Below are positions 32,739 through 42,390 of a stretch of DNA of 64,000 nt, in pieces; the first letter of the stretch is position 1; every line of letters begins with the position of its first letter. Source of the stretch: Brumimicrobium mesophilum (GTDB lineage: Bacteria > Bacteroidota > Bacteroidia > Flavobacteriales_D > Crocinitomicaceae); the NCBI RefSeq assembly GCF_003025005.1, contig NZ_PVSS01000004.1, positions 62,001 through 126,000 on the forward strand, in the 5' to 3' direction. A program made the translations under genes and the position numbers. The notes beneath the pieces are model-generated. The model made no database searches, was not told the DNA's origin, and saw nothing but the letters and a program-made list of their open reading frames with translations.

Positions 32739-34637
32739 ATGAAAACCAAAATGAAAAAACAACTTATTTTATTCGGTGCAATTTTATTCGTTCAATCTGG
32801 TATAAATGCTCAAAATGAACAAGACAGAAAGACAATTATTGAGCAAACCAATACAAGTGCCCTTAAAGCGATATCTGATAGACACAAAGCTCAATATATT
32901 TCAGCGTTAGAAAAAGCACAAAAAGAAGGGATTCCGTTAAAAATCACAAATAGCAAAAATGAAATTGGTCATTTCTCTGGATTCGATTCAATGGGAAAGC
33001 CAGTTTATGATTTTGATGACAACGAAAATGCGGCAATCACAAGTAGAATAGATAGAATTAGGGATGGAGGTACAAGCGGTCTTGATTTAGATGGAGATGG
33101 TATTGAAATTGGACATTGGGAAGCTGGAGGTTTGGCTTTAACAACTCATCAAGAATTTGATGGAAGAGTAACCCATATGGAAAATTTTGCTGTGAGTAGT
33201 CATTCTACACATACCGCAGGGACAATGATTGGGTCAGGAATAGATACAGATGCTCGAGGAATGGCCTCAAGCGCAACCATTGTTTCTCGCCAAAGCGGTA
33301 ATGATGAATCTGAAATAGCTGATTTTGGAGCTGCTGGGGGACTAGTCTCCAATCATTCTTATAGTTCTGGAAATCCTAACGGTTCAATTCCATCTTATGG
33401 TTTATACAACAATAACGCAAGTGAATGGGATGAAATTTTATTCAATGCACCTTATTTGACTGCATGTAAATCGGCTGGAAATACCAGAAATGATGGAGTT
33501 AATACTGGAGATAATGGTTATGATATTCTATATACTACGGCAACGAGTAAGAATTTATTATGTATTGGAGCAGTAAATGACATAAGTTTATATGTGAATC
33601 CTTCATCTGTAAATCAATCTTCTTTTAGCAGCTGGGGTCCAACCGATGATTGGAGAATTAAACCTGATTTAGTTGCGAACGGTGTATCAATGTATTCAGC
33701 AGACAATGGTGGTGATGATGACTATGGCGTTAAAAGTGGAACTTCTATGTCTACACCTACCGTTACAGGGGCGATTGCTTTGTTACAACAACATTATCAC
33801 AACGAGAATAGTGTTTACATGAAGTCGGCAACTGTAAAAGCTTTATTGTTAGGTACAACAGATGAAGCTGGAGCAAATGATGGTCCCGATTTTGAAAATG
33901 GTTGGGGTTTATTGAATGCAGAGCGTGCCAGTGAGGTAATTTCAAATCATGGAACCACATCTAGAATAAATGAACTTTCCTTAACGAATGGAAATACGTA
34001 CACAACAACTTTTAAATCTGATGGTTCAAAACCTATTGCATTAACCATTGTTTGGACTGATCCTTTTGGAAATCCAGTAACAGGGACAACTGATAATCAA
34101 ACTCCAATGTTGGTTAATGATTTAGATGTAAGAATATCTGGGAATTCTTTGGTTTACGAACCTTGGGTAATGACCCCAAACGCTACTTCTGATAACTTCA
34201 CTGATGCCGCAACTAAAGGTGATAATTTTAGAGATAATATTGAAAGAATAGACATAGATACTATTCCAGCGGGTGAATATACTGTTTCTGTTAGTCACAA
34301 AGGAAGTTTAGAGAATGGGTTCCAAGATTTTTCTTTGGTGATTAATGGAATATCTGTGAGTACAGTAGATTTAAAAGAAAGCCAAACAGAAGAAATTTCA
34401 ATTTTGGTTTATCCAAATCCTACAGAAAATGGTTTGCTCAATGTTACAATTCCTGAAGAGTTAAATGGTGGGAATTATGAAATTCAAATGTTGGATTTAT
34501 TGGGGAAAATCATGATAAAAGAAAGTCACACCAATAAAAATATCAAAATCAATGTTTCAGATTTGAATACGGGTTCGTATATTTTGCGAGTACTGGTAGG
34601 AGGAAAGTCATTTAAGAAGATGGTTGTGGTGGAGTAA
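32739..34637 (+). CDS. Secreted S8 (subtilisin-like) peptidase with T9SS sorting domain
   Basis: A 632-residue protease. It has a signal peptide (to INAQ), a prodomain of about 80 residues, then the S8 domain with catalytic His155 (SSHSTHTAGT) and Ser336 (SGTSMSTPTVTG). A jelly-roll-like domain follows (about 410-540). The last 75 residues are a Por secretion-system tail (VYPNPTENGLLNVTI ... GSYILRVLVGGKSFKKMVVVE), so the protein is exported by type IX secretion. The position of the catalytic Asp reads IGHWE128AGG instead of the usual WDxG. ATG 32739 is the first Met before the signal; 32751 is also possible. Confidence 0.88.
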   Translation: MKTKMKKQLILFGAILFVQSGINAQNEQDRKTIIEQTNTSALKAISDRHKAQYISALEKAQKEGIPLKITNSKNEIGHFSGFDSMGKPVYDFDDNENAAITSRIDRIRDGGTSGLDLDGDGIEIGHWEAGGLALTTHQEFDGRVTHMENFAVSSHSTHTAGTMIGSGIDTDARGMASSATIVSRQSGNDESEIADFGAAGGLVSNHSYSSGNPNGSIPSYGLYNNNASEWDEILFNAPYLTACKSAGNTRNDGVNTGDNGYDILYTTATSKNLLCIGAVNDISLYVNPSSVNQSSFSSWGPTDDWRIKPDLVANGVSMYSADNGGDDDYGVKSGTSMSTPTVTGAIALLQQHYHNENSVYMKSATVKALLLGTTDEAGANDGPDFENGWGLLNAERASEVISNHGTTSRINELSLTNGNTYTTTFKSDGSKPIALTIVWTDPFGNPVTGTTDNQTPMLVNDLDVRISGNSLVYEPWVMTPNATSDNFTDAATKGDNFRDNIERIDIDTIPAGEYTVSVSHKGSLENGFQDFSLVINGISVSTVDLKESQTEEISILVYPNPTENGLLNVTIPEELNGGNYEIQMLDLLGKIMIKESHTNKNIKINVSDLNTGSYILRVLVGGKSFKKMVVVE

Positions 34638-34652
34638 TAAAAACGAGTAAAA

Positions 34653-34688
34653 AAAAAGCGCGGTAATCATATGACTACCGCGCTTTTT
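34653..34688. terminator. Bidirectional intrinsic terminator
   Basis: AAAAAGCGCGGTA pairs exactly with TACCGCGCTTTTT around a ten-base loop. It lies between the convergent subtilase and coiled-coil lipoprotein genes. Confidence 0.85.
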
Positions 34689-34705
34689 GTATTTTATATA
34701 TTTTC

Positions 34706-35554
34706 TTACTTAACTGTAACGACTAAGTATTTTGAAACTTTCCAAAACTTCTCAGCATCCAAAATGATTAATTTATCACCCTTCCATTCATAAGAAGAAA
34801 TAGGGTGGTCTGTTACTAAATCTGGTTTGTTTCCAACGATTCTGATTTCTTTCACTTTAGTTTTATCCATTTTCTGGAAATATTTTTGGTTTAAGTCTTC
34901 AGCAATGTTTGTCTTACGACCAATACCAATAAAACCACCATCTCTTACCAAAACATTATTGGCCGTTAATTCGTCTATTGTTCCGTATGCATAGAATACA
35001 GAATTCAATTCTTTGATGACATCTAAAGTCATTTCGACTTGTTCTTGATACTCATCGAAAAGTTCCGAATATTCCATATCTAAGTCAGCCAAAGATTTTT
35101 GAAGTGCAGTAATTTGTTCGTCTTTCGCACGAATTTGCATGACCAAACGATCCGTCATACCTTCTAATTCAGCAATTTTCAAATCTTTTTTACTTAGACT
35201 CTGTTTTAAGTTCTTTACGTTTTGAGCATTTTGATTTCTCAAAAAATTAATATTTTGAATTTGTTGAAGAATCCACTCTTGATCGTCTTGAGAAATTTCA
35301 GGATTATTACTTCTAACACGAATCTCTTCTTCCTTCACATTAATTTTGGCAAGGTTTTCTTGAACCTCATTGAAAAATGAAATCGCTTCATTTAAAGCAG
35401 AATCCTTTTGAGCACTTTCAAGCTCCATTTGTGCTACTTTATTTCGCAACTCAATCATTTCAGCTTCTTGCTCAGTTGTCAACTGATTTTCTGTCGTATC
35501 ACTTTTACAAGCAGCAAAAGCGATTATAAGTGTAAATAAAAAAATGTATTTCAT
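34706..35554 (-). CDS. Coiled-coil lipoprotein
   Basis: A 282-residue lipoprotein (MKYIFLFTLIIAFAACKSD, lipobox AFAAC). Residues about 25-180 are a long heptad-patterned coiled coil, followed by a compact C-terminal domain with a conserved-looking VRDGGFIGIGRKTNIAEDLN segment. Proteins of this plan are common in Bacteroidota and unassigned in function. It is divergent from the M61 peptidase gene and convergent with the subtilase. Confidence 0.7.
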   Translation of the reverse strand: MKYIFLFTLIIAFAACKSDTTENQLTTEQEAEMIELRNKVAQMELESAQKDSALNEAISFFNEVQENLAKINVKEEEIRVRSNNPEISQDDQEWILQQIQNINFLRNQNAQNVKNLKQSLSKKDLKIAELEGMTDRLVMQIRAKDEQITALQKSLADLDMEYSELFDEYQEQVEMTLDVIKELNSVFYAYGTIDELTANNVLVRDGGFIGIGRKTNIAEDLNQKYFQKMDKTKVKEIRIVGNKPDLVTDHPISSYEWKGDKLIILDAEKFWKVSKYLVVTVK

Positions 35555-35608
35555 CCGTTTGTTTATTTGATTCTATTCACAAAACTAACGAATTCTTTGG
35601 GTTAATCG

Positions 35609-35616
35609 TATATTTG
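35609..35616 (+). promoter_or_regulatory. -7 box of Bacteroidota-type promoter
   Basis: TATATTTG fits TAnnTTTG and lies 20 bases before the ATG of the M61 peptidase gene. Confidence 0.4.
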
Positions 35617-35636
35617 AGAAAATTCAATGATATATT

Positions 35637-37418
35637 ATGAAAATTTACAATTTACTCGTTGCAGTTTTACTTTTTAGTGGAACTGTCTTAGGTCAAAAAG
35701 TGCATCATGAACTCTCTATGCCTGCACCAGAAACACATTACTTCCATGTGGAAACAACATTAACTGATTTCGAAGAAAAAAAATTGGTCATCGTAATGCC
35801 AGTTTGGTCTCCAGGATCTTATTTAGTAAGAGAATTTCCTAAAAATGTAAATCTAGTTCGTGCAAAAGATGAAAACGGAAAGGAACTTGCAGTTCAAAAA
35901 GTGAGTAAAAACAAATGGGAAATCGATAAAGGAAACGCCAAAAAAGTAACGGTAAACTATGAAGTATACTCTTTCGAATTAACCGTAAGAACTTCTTTTT
36001 TAGATAAAACACATGGGTATTTAAATGGAACAACAATCTTCACTTTCCCAGAAGGTCACATGGATTTAGGAGGAAACTTAACAATTGTTCCTCATTCTTC
36101 ATTTAAAACAATTACTGCCCCTCTAAAAAAGTCAAAAGAAGGATTCAGTACTGACAATAGAGCTGAAACTTTCGAATTTGAAAATTTTGAACAATTGGGT
36201 GATACACCAATAGAAATTGGAAACCAAGAAGAATTCAGTTTTCAAGCTGCTGGAATTAAGCACAACGTTGCAATGTATGGTCCAGGAAACTACGATGTTG
36301 AAAAATTAAAAGTAGACATGGCGAAGATTGTTGAATCTACAACAGCAGTTTTCGGTCAAAATCCAAATAAGGAATATTGGTTCATCATTCACAATACAGA
36401 TTCTAGAGGTGGGGGATTAGAGCACATGAATTCTACAACTTTACATGTGAATAGATGGACTTATGGACCGGAGAAATATAATCAGTTTCTTTCTTTAGTT
36501 GCGCACGAATATTTTCATGTTTGGAATGTAAAACGTTTACGTCCAGCAAACCTTGTGGAATATGATTACAGCAATGAAAACTACACAGATTTATTGTGGG
36601 TAATGGAAGGATTTACTTCGTATTATGACGAATTGATCTTGAGAAGAGCAGGATTCTATACAGAAAAGGAGTACATGAATGTATTTAAAAATACAATCAA
36701 TTATGTTGAAGGAACACCAGGAAACAAGGTTCAACCTGTTGCACATTCTTCTTATGATGCTTGGATTAAATCTTACCGTCCAAATGAAAACAGCAGAAAC
36801 ACAAATATTTCTTACTACTCGAAAGGTGGGTTGTTGGCACATGCGATAGAGGCAATGATCATCAAGAAAACGAAAGGAAAAAAGTCTTTGGATGAATTTA
36901 TGCAAGTTCTTTATAGCAAATTCTATGAAGAAAATAACACAGGAATGACACCTGCGCAATTCAAAGCTACTTTAGAGGAGTTTTTGGGTGACAATATGGA
37001 TGAATTCTTTAAAAAGTACGTTTATGGAACTGAAACAATTCCTTATGCCGAATATTTTAAGGATTTAGGTCTGAAAATCGATATGAATATTGAAAAAAGA
37101 GTTTCAATGGGTATTTCAATGTCAAATAACGAAGGGAAATTAATTGTGAACAATGTTCAATCGAACAGTGCTGCAGAACGCGCGGGTATATCACCAAACG
37201 ATGAAATTATCGCATTTAATGGATTCCGTGTTGATGTTAGTGGTCTACAAGATTTCCTAGGTAAACTATCAGAAAATGATGAATTCAATTTGATCATCGC
37301 TAGAGGAGACCAATTAATGAGTATTGATGTGGTAATGGGAACTATTGAAATTCCACGTTATGAATTCTCTTATGAAGAAAATAAATTAGGAACGTATTGG
37401 TTGCGTGAAAAGAAATAG
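35637..37418 (+). CDS. M61-family metallopeptidase with PDZ domain
   Basis: A 593-residue exported peptidase. After the signal peptide (to VLGQ), the N-terminal beta domain (about 25-190) leads to the thermolysin-like catalytic domain with the zinc motif H290-E-Y-F-H294 in VAHEYFHVWNVKRLRP. The third ligand is probably in WVMEGFTSYYDE (about 322-333). A PDZ domain (about 490-560; LIVNNVQSNSAAERAGISPNDEIIAFNG) closes the protein. Characterised M61 enzymes are glycyl aminopeptidases. A terminator follows, so it is likely monocistronic. Confidence 0.88.
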   Translation: MKIYNLLVAVLLFSGTVLGQKVHHELSMPAPETHYFHVETTLTDFEEKKLVIVMPVWSPGSYLVREFPKNVNLVRAKDENGKELAVQKVSKNKWEIDKGNAKKVTVNYEVYSFELTVRTSFLDKTHGYLNGTTIFTFPEGHMDLGGNLTIVPHSSFKTITAPLKKSKEGFSTDNRAETFEFENFEQLGDTPIEIGNQEEFSFQAAGIKHNVAMYGPGNYDVEKLKVDMAKIVESTTAVFGQNPNKEYWFIIHNTDSRGGGLEHMNSTTLHVNRWTYGPEKYNQFLSLVAHEYFHVWNVKRLRPANLVEYDYSNENYTDLLWVMEGFTSYYDELILRRAGFYTEKEYMNVFKNTINYVEGTPGNKVQPVAHSSYDAWIKSYRPNENSRNTNISYYSKGGLLAHAIEAMIIKKTKGKKSLDEFMQVLYSKFYEENNTGMTPAQFKATLEEFLGDNMDEFFKKYVYGTETIPYAEYFKDLGLKIDMNIEKRVSMGISMSNNEGKLIVNNVQSNSAAERAGISPNDEIIAFNGFRVDVSGLQDFLGKLSENDEFNLIIARGDQLMSIDVVMGTIEIPRYEFSYEENKLGTYWLREKK

Positions 37419-37435
37419 ATATTGAATGCATACAA

Positions 37436-37474
37436 AAGGTTGTCCCTGTTCTGAATGGGGGCAACTTTTTTTTT
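37436..37474 (+). terminator. Intrinsic terminator
   Basis: AGGTTGTCCC pairs with GGGGGCAACTT around a ten-base loop, followed by nine T. It lies downstream of the M61 peptidase gene. Confidence 0.75.
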
Positions 37475-37595
37475 GGTAAAGAATTTGAAATAGGCTGGAA
37501 AAAGCGATAAAATATTTAAAGAAAAAGTGACCAGTAACTTACTATAACCACTATATTCGTGGCAATACCACACAAGCAACAAAATTGTAAAATAC

Positions 37596-39071
37596 ATGAA
37601 CTTCGAACAAACTTTCAAAAATATAGACGACCTTCTTTACAAAGATGCAGGTTCAGACAGTGAATTAGATTACATAGGACAAACCTCTTGGGTAATGTTC
37701 TTGCGCTACCTCGACGAACTAGAAAAAGACAAAGCAGACGAAGCAGAACTTTCTGGAAAAGAATACAAATTCATTATTGACGAAGAATTCAGATGGGGAA
37801 GATGGGCAATGCCTAAAAGACTGAAAGAAGCGTCGACAAATGAATACGAAACAGATATCAATAAAGCATTGACTGGATCGGATTTGGTACAATTCGTTGA
37901 TTCAAAACTCTTCCCGTATTTGGCTAAATTTAAAGTTACTGCAGAAAACCCAAAAACGATTGATTATAAAATTGGAGAAATTTTCTCTGAACTAAAAAAT
38001 AAAATTCAAAGTGGATATATTTTAAGAGAGATTCTAGAATATGCCGACGAACTTCCATTCCGTTCTTCAACCGACAAGCATGAGTTGAGTCACTTGTATG
38101 AAACGAAGATCAAGAACATGGGGAACGCTGGACGAAATGGTGGACAATATTATACGCCTAGACCGCTAATTCGTGCAATGATTAATGTCGTTGACCCACA
38201 AATTGGTGAAAAAGTCTATGATGGTGCAGCAGGTTCATGTGGTTTCTTGGTGGAAGCCTTCGACCACATGTATGAACGCATGGAAAAAACAACCGCTAAC
38301 TTAAAAACTTTACAAGAAGATTCTTTCTATGGAAAAGAGAAAAAGAACTTGGCCTATGTGATTGGTACAATGAACATGATTCTCCACGGAATTGAAGCAC
38401 CAAACCTTATTCATACCAACACTTTAGGTGAAAACATTCGTGACATACAAGAGAAAGACCGTTACCATGTGATTCTCGCTAATCCACCATTTGGAGGAAA
38501 GGAAAGACCAGAAGTTCAGCAAAATTTCGATATTAAAACTGGAGAAACAGCTTCTCTTTTCTTACAACACTTCATTAAAAGTCTTAAAACAGGTGGAAAA
38601 GCAGCAATTGTTATAAAAAACACCTTTTTAAGTAATACTGACAATTCTTCTATTGCATTGCGTAAACATTTATTGGAAAGCTGTAACCTACACACCGTTT
38701 TAGACATGCCAGCAGGAACTTTCACTGGTGCAGGGGTGAAAACAGTAGTTTTGTTTTTCCAAAAAGGAGAACCAACGAAAAAGATTTGGTATTATCAATT
38801 AGCCCCAGGAAGAAACATGGGAAAAACCAATCCTTTAAATGACAAGGATATGGAAGTGTTTCTGAAGGATTATAAAAAGCAATCTAACACAGAACAATCT
38901 TGGGTTTTCAAGATGAATAACATTGATCAAGAAACCTACGATTTATCTCCAAAAAACCCAAACACTCCCGAGGAATCTCCGTTGAGAAGTCCAGAAGTTA
39001 TTTTGGAAGAAATGGTGAGTTTGGATGAAGAAACAAGTTCTATTTTGGAATCAATAAAAGGGTTGATATGA
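37596..39071 (+). CDS. hsdM: Type I restriction-modification system, DNA methyltransferase subunit
   Basis: A 491-residue adenine-N6 methylase. An N-terminal helical HsdM_N domain (1-130) precedes the catalytic domain with GQYYTPRPLIRAMI (about 180), the SAM-binding region VYDGAAGSCGFLVEAF (about 208) and the N296-P-P-F motif IV. With HsdS it methylates the recognition site, and with HsdR it forms the restriction complex. It overlaps hsdS by four bases (ATGA), a sign of coupled translation. It is intact and of the usual length. Confidence 0.93.
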   Translation: MNFEQTFKNIDDLLYKDAGSDSELDYIGQTSWVMFLRYLDELEKDKADEAELSGKEYKFIIDEEFRWGRWAMPKRLKEASTNEYETDINKALTGSDLVQFVDSKLFPYLAKFKVTAENPKTIDYKIGEIFSELKNKIQSGYILREILEYADELPFRSSTDKHELSHLYETKIKNMGNAGRNGGQYYTPRPLIRAMINVVDPQIGEKVYDGAAGSCGFLVEAFDHMYERMEKTTANLKTLQEDSFYGKEKKNLAYVIGTMNMILHGIEAPNLIHTNTLGENIRDIQEKDRYHVILANPPFGGKERPEVQQNFDIKTGETASLFLQHFIKSLKTGGKAAIVIKNTFLSNTDNSSIALRKHLLESCNLHTVLDMPAGTFTGAGVKTVVLFFQKGEPTKKIWYYQLAPGRNMGKTNPLNDKDMEVFLKDYKKQSNTEQSWVFKMNNIDQETYDLSPKNPNTPEESPLRSPEVILEEMVSLDEETSSILESIKGLI

Positions 39072-40288
39072 GCATGAAAGAGAGACCAAAATTACCGAAA
39101 GGCTGGAAAATACGTAAAATAAATAAGATTGGTAATTTATTCAGCGGAAACAGTATTAATGCAAAAATAAAGGAGGAGAAATATATGAACATTCAAGGTG
39201 GCATACCATATATTGCTACAAAAGATGTTGGATTTGATAGAAGCATTGACTATGAAAATGGAGTTAGAATACCTGAATCGGACTTAAGTAAATTCAGAGT
39301 TGCAACAAAAAACACTATACTTATTTGCGCTGAAGGAGGAAGTGCTGGGCGAAAGATAGGAATAACTAATCAAGATGTTTGCTTAGTAAACAAACTATTT
39401 ACCTTATCAGTAAACATTGATGTACAACCTTATTATGTATTTTATTATTATCAATCTGAAAGGTTTCAAACAGAATTTAAATCAAATTTAACAGGGTTAA
39501 TAGGTGGAGTCTCTAAAAGTAAATTTAAGAACATTCAAATCCCAATCCCTCCTCTCCCAGAACAAAAACAAATCGTTGAAATTCTAGATAAAGCTTTTGA
39601 AGCCATAGACAAAGCAAAAGCCAATATTGAAAGGAATATTGTTAATGCGAATGAATTGTTTCAATCAAAATTGAATGAGATTTTTAGTCAGAAAGGTGAA
39701 GGATGGGAAGAGACTACACTTAAAAAAGTTTGTGAAATAACAAGTAAATTAGTAAACCCTGAAGAGAGTAAATATATTGATTTAATACATGTTGGAGGAG
39801 GTAATATAGAAGCAGAAACTGGGAAGTTGATAAATTTAAAAACTGCAAGAGAAGAAGAACTAAAATCAGGTAAATTCAAATTTAACTCTACAATGGTTTT
39901 GTATAATAAAATCCGACCATATTTGGTGAAGGTGACAAGACCAGAGTTTAATGGTTTGTGCAGTGCAGATATGTATCCACTAGTTCCAATTAAAGATGAA
40001 ATAACAAGAGATTTTTTGTACTATTTATTAATTTCTAAAAACTTTACTGATTATGCTATTAGTGGTTCTTCTAGAGCTGGAATGCCTAAAGTAAATAGGA
40101 AACATTTATTTGATTATCAATTCTCTATCGCCTCGCTCGAAAAGCAAAAAAAACTAACTAAAGAATTGGAACTTTTAAGAACAGAATATATGTCCATAAC
40201 TAGTTTTTATAACCAAAAACTCGCCTCTCTCGAAGAACTCAAAAAATCCATACTGGAAAAAGCATTTTCTGGGGAGTTAACAAGTTAA
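39068..40288 (+). CDS. hsdS: Type I restriction-modification system, specificity subunit
   Basis: A 406-residue HsdS with two target-recognition domains, each followed by a conserved helix: TRD1 ends near IPIPPLPEQKQIVEILDKAFEAIDKAK (about 160-185) and TRD2 ends near EKQKKLTKELELLR and KLASLEELKKSILEKAFSGEL at the C-terminus. These domains set the bipartite DNA target; the actual sequence cannot be predicted by eye. The start codon overlaps the end of hsdM. Confidence 0.9.
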   Translation: MSMKERPKLPKGWKIRKINKIGNLFSGNSINAKIKEEKYMNIQGGIPYIATKDVGFDRSIDYENGVRIPESDLSKFRVATKNTILICAEGGSAGRKIGITNQDVCLVNKLFTLSVNIDVQPYYVFYYYQSERFQTEFKSNLTGLIGGVSKSKFKNIQIPIPPLPEQKQIVEILDKAFEAIDKAKANIERNIVNANELFQSKLNEIFSQKGEGWEETTLKKVCEITSKLVNPEESKYIDLIHVGGGNIEAETGKLINLKTAREEELKSGKFKFNSTMVLYNKIRPYLVKVTRPEFNGLCSADMYPLVPIKDEITRDFLYYLLISKNFTDYAISGSSRAGMPKVNRKHLFDYQFSIASLEKQKKLTKELELLRTEYMSITSFYNQKLASLEELKKSILEKAFSGELTS

Positions 40289-40299
40289 TCTAACACCAC

Positions 40300-41694
40300 A
40301 TGACCACACTAAATCCATTTGAAGACTTAACAAACATCACATTTGCAGATTGCAAGTTAGAAAGAGAAAAATATGCAGATGTACTCACTGATATTGTAAG
40401 AACAAATCCAAATGGTTTTGTTTTGGCAATAGACAACAAATGGGGAACGGGTAAAACCACCTTTGTTAACATGTGGAGAAACAAGTTAAAGAAGGATGAA
40501 GAGTTTAAAACGCTATATTTCAACGCCTGGGAAAATGATTTTGAAAACAATCCTTTTGTAGCTATTACAGCAGAATTGAAGGAGCTGTTGGGAAAGGAAT
40601 CATCAGCAACTTTTAAAGCTGTTTTAGAAAAAGGGAGTATGATAGCTAAATCAGCTCTTCCTTCAATTTTAAAGAATCTAGCCAAACGATATGGAGGAGA
40701 AGATGTATCGGATATTTTAGAAAAGACAAGTGAAGGAATTTTAGCATCTTTTGACGATGATATTCAAGATTATTTAGAGCGTAAAAAGAACATCAAGGAT
40801 TTCCATAAAAAACTAGAAGAATACATTGATGAAAATTCTAATGGCAACCCTATAGTGTTTATAATTGACGAATTAGATCGTTGTCGTCCAGATTATGCCG
40901 TTTCGGTTTTAGAAAATATCAAACACCTATTTTCTGTAAAAGGAATTGTATTCGTTCTATCCATTGACAAAGAGCAGTTAGGTCATGCCGTTTGTGGAGT
41001 TTATGGAAGTGAGAAAATGGACTCAAATGAATACTTGAGAAGATTCATTGATGTGGAGTATTCTCTTCCAACGCCTGAGTTGAAGAATTATGTTTTTTAT
41101 TTAATGGAAGCTCATAAATTGAATGAGTTTTTCAATCATAACATAAGGAAAGGTGATGTGTACACCAACGAGAAGTCTAGTTTTATTACGTTCACTATGT
41201 TTATATTTAGACTAAAAGGTCTATCTCTAAGACAGCAAGATAAAATAATTAGACACGCTGGAATTACATTAAAAAGTTTTAAAGGAGATTCATTTATTAT
41301 TCCTGAGTTGTTGGTTTATCTTATTTATTTAAGATCATATTATGGTGCCATATATTCTCAAATTAAAAATAAAGAATTCAAGCACCAGCAATTAATAGAT
41401 AGTATCCAAGTTACTTTAAATGGTGTATTAGATATTGTGCATGATAATTACCTTCGTTCAAATATTGAAGCGTTTATGGTATTGTTCTATAATGAATATT
41501 TAGAATTTGATTATAAATTAAAATCTTTGACCAATTTTGATAGAAGAAAAGAAATAGACTTAAGATCAAAATTTGATCAAAATCAATTTTTACATTTTTT
41601 AGATAAAGAAAAAAACAACTACGATAGAAGTAGAACCTCAATAGAATATCTACTCAATAAGATTGATTTAATGGAACCATTTCAAGATATGTAA
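40300..41694 (+). CDS. KAP-family P-loop NTPase
   Basis: A 464-residue KAP NTPase. Walker A is KWGTGKTT near residues 48-55. The Walker B/KAP box VFIIDELDRCRPDYAVSVLENIKHLF lies near residues 186-211, where the DELDRC run is diagnostic. No clear transmembrane segments are seen, unlike many KAP proteins. KAP NTPases are widespread in phage-defence islands. This one starts 12 bases after hsdS, inside the restriction locus, which supports a role in defence or in control of the RM complex. Confidence 0.82.
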   Translation: MTTLNPFEDLTNITFADCKLEREKYADVLTDIVRTNPNGFVLAIDNKWGTGKTTFVNMWRNKLKKDEEFKTLYFNAWENDFENNPFVAITAELKELLGKESSATFKAVLEKGSMIAKSALPSILKNLAKRYGGEDVSDILEKTSEGILASFDDDIQDYLERKKNIKDFHKKLEEYIDENSNGNPIVFIIDELDRCRPDYAVSVLENIKHLFSVKGIVFVLSIDKEQLGHAVCGVYGSEKMDSNEYLRRFIDVEYSLPTPELKNYVFYLMEAHKLNEFFNHNIRKGDVYTNEKSSFITFTMFIFRLKGLSLRQQDKIIRHAGITLKSFKGDSFIIPELLVYLIYLRSYYGAIYSQIKNKEFKHQQLIDSIQVTLNGVLDIVHDNYLRSNIEAFMVLFYNEYLEFDYKLKSLTNFDRRKEIDLRSKFDQNQFLHFLDKEKNNYDRSRTSIEYLLNKIDLMEPFQDM

Positions 41695-41710
41695 TTTCTT
41701 ATTTGATAAT

Positions 41711-41728
41711 AGTTGCGTTATCGCAACT
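41711..41728. terminator. Hairpin after the KAP gene
   Basis: AGTTGCG pairs with CGCAACT around TTAT, 17 bases after the KAP stop codon. There is no clear T run. Confidence 0.35.
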
Positions 41729-41928
41729 GAAACCATTGAATATATAGATGTTGTTATTTTATGGTTATTTGATTTAAGATTTCAAAATCCTATTTATCAT
41801 ATAATTAAGATTCAAACCTACTATATAATTATTTTTTCATAACTTGTTATAACAATCAAGAATAACCAGGTCAATCTGAAAGGCATTTTTTTTACCAAAC
41901 CTTAAGGATGACATAAAACCTAAATGAT

Positions 41929-42390
41929 ATGGCAGGAACCTATTCACAAATCTATATTCAATTCGTCATTGTAGTAAAAGGTCGAGAAAACCTATTGCAA
42001 AAAGAGTGGCGCGCAGAAGTTTTTAAATATATTTCAGGAGTTATTAAAGCAAAAAATCAAAAATCTATCATTGTAAATGGAGTAGCTAATCACGTTCATA
42101 TTTTTGTTGGGTTAAAACCATCAATGAGAATTTCAGATTTAGCCAGAGATATAAAAAACAATACCTCAAAATTCATCAATGAGCAAAATTGGCTCAAAAG
42201 TAAATTTTCTTGGCAAGAAGGATATGGCGCTTTCTCTTATGCTCAATCTCAAATAGATAATGTATATAAATACATTTTAAACCAACAAGAGCATCATCGC
42301 AAGAAGACTTTTAGAGAAGAGTATTTAGAATTTCTAGAAAAATTTGAAGTAGATTATGACGAACGATATCTTTTCGATTGGCTCGAGTAA
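41929..42390 (+). CDS. REP-associated tyrosine transposase (RAYT; IS200/IS605-type Y1)
   Basis: A 153-residue HUH single-strand transposase with the metal-binding H55-V-H57 (ANHVHIFVGL) and catalytic Tyr104 (GAFSYAQSQ). It is complete and of family length. Y1/RAYT enzymes bind and nick single-stranded palindromes. The gene is preceded by a REP-like AAGGATGACAT near 41902 and followed immediately by three tandem repeats full of CCCGAAGGGA palindromes. This marks it as the domesticated, REP-mobilising kind rather than a simple IS200 copy. Confidence 0.88.
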   Translation: MAGTYSQIYIQFVIVVKGRENLLQKEWRAEVFKYISGVIKAKNQKSIIVNGVANHVHIFVGLKPSMRISDLARDIKNNTSKFINEQNWLKSKFSWQEGYGAFSYAQSQIDNVYKYILNQQEHHRKKTFREEYLEFLEKFEVDYDERYLFDWLE

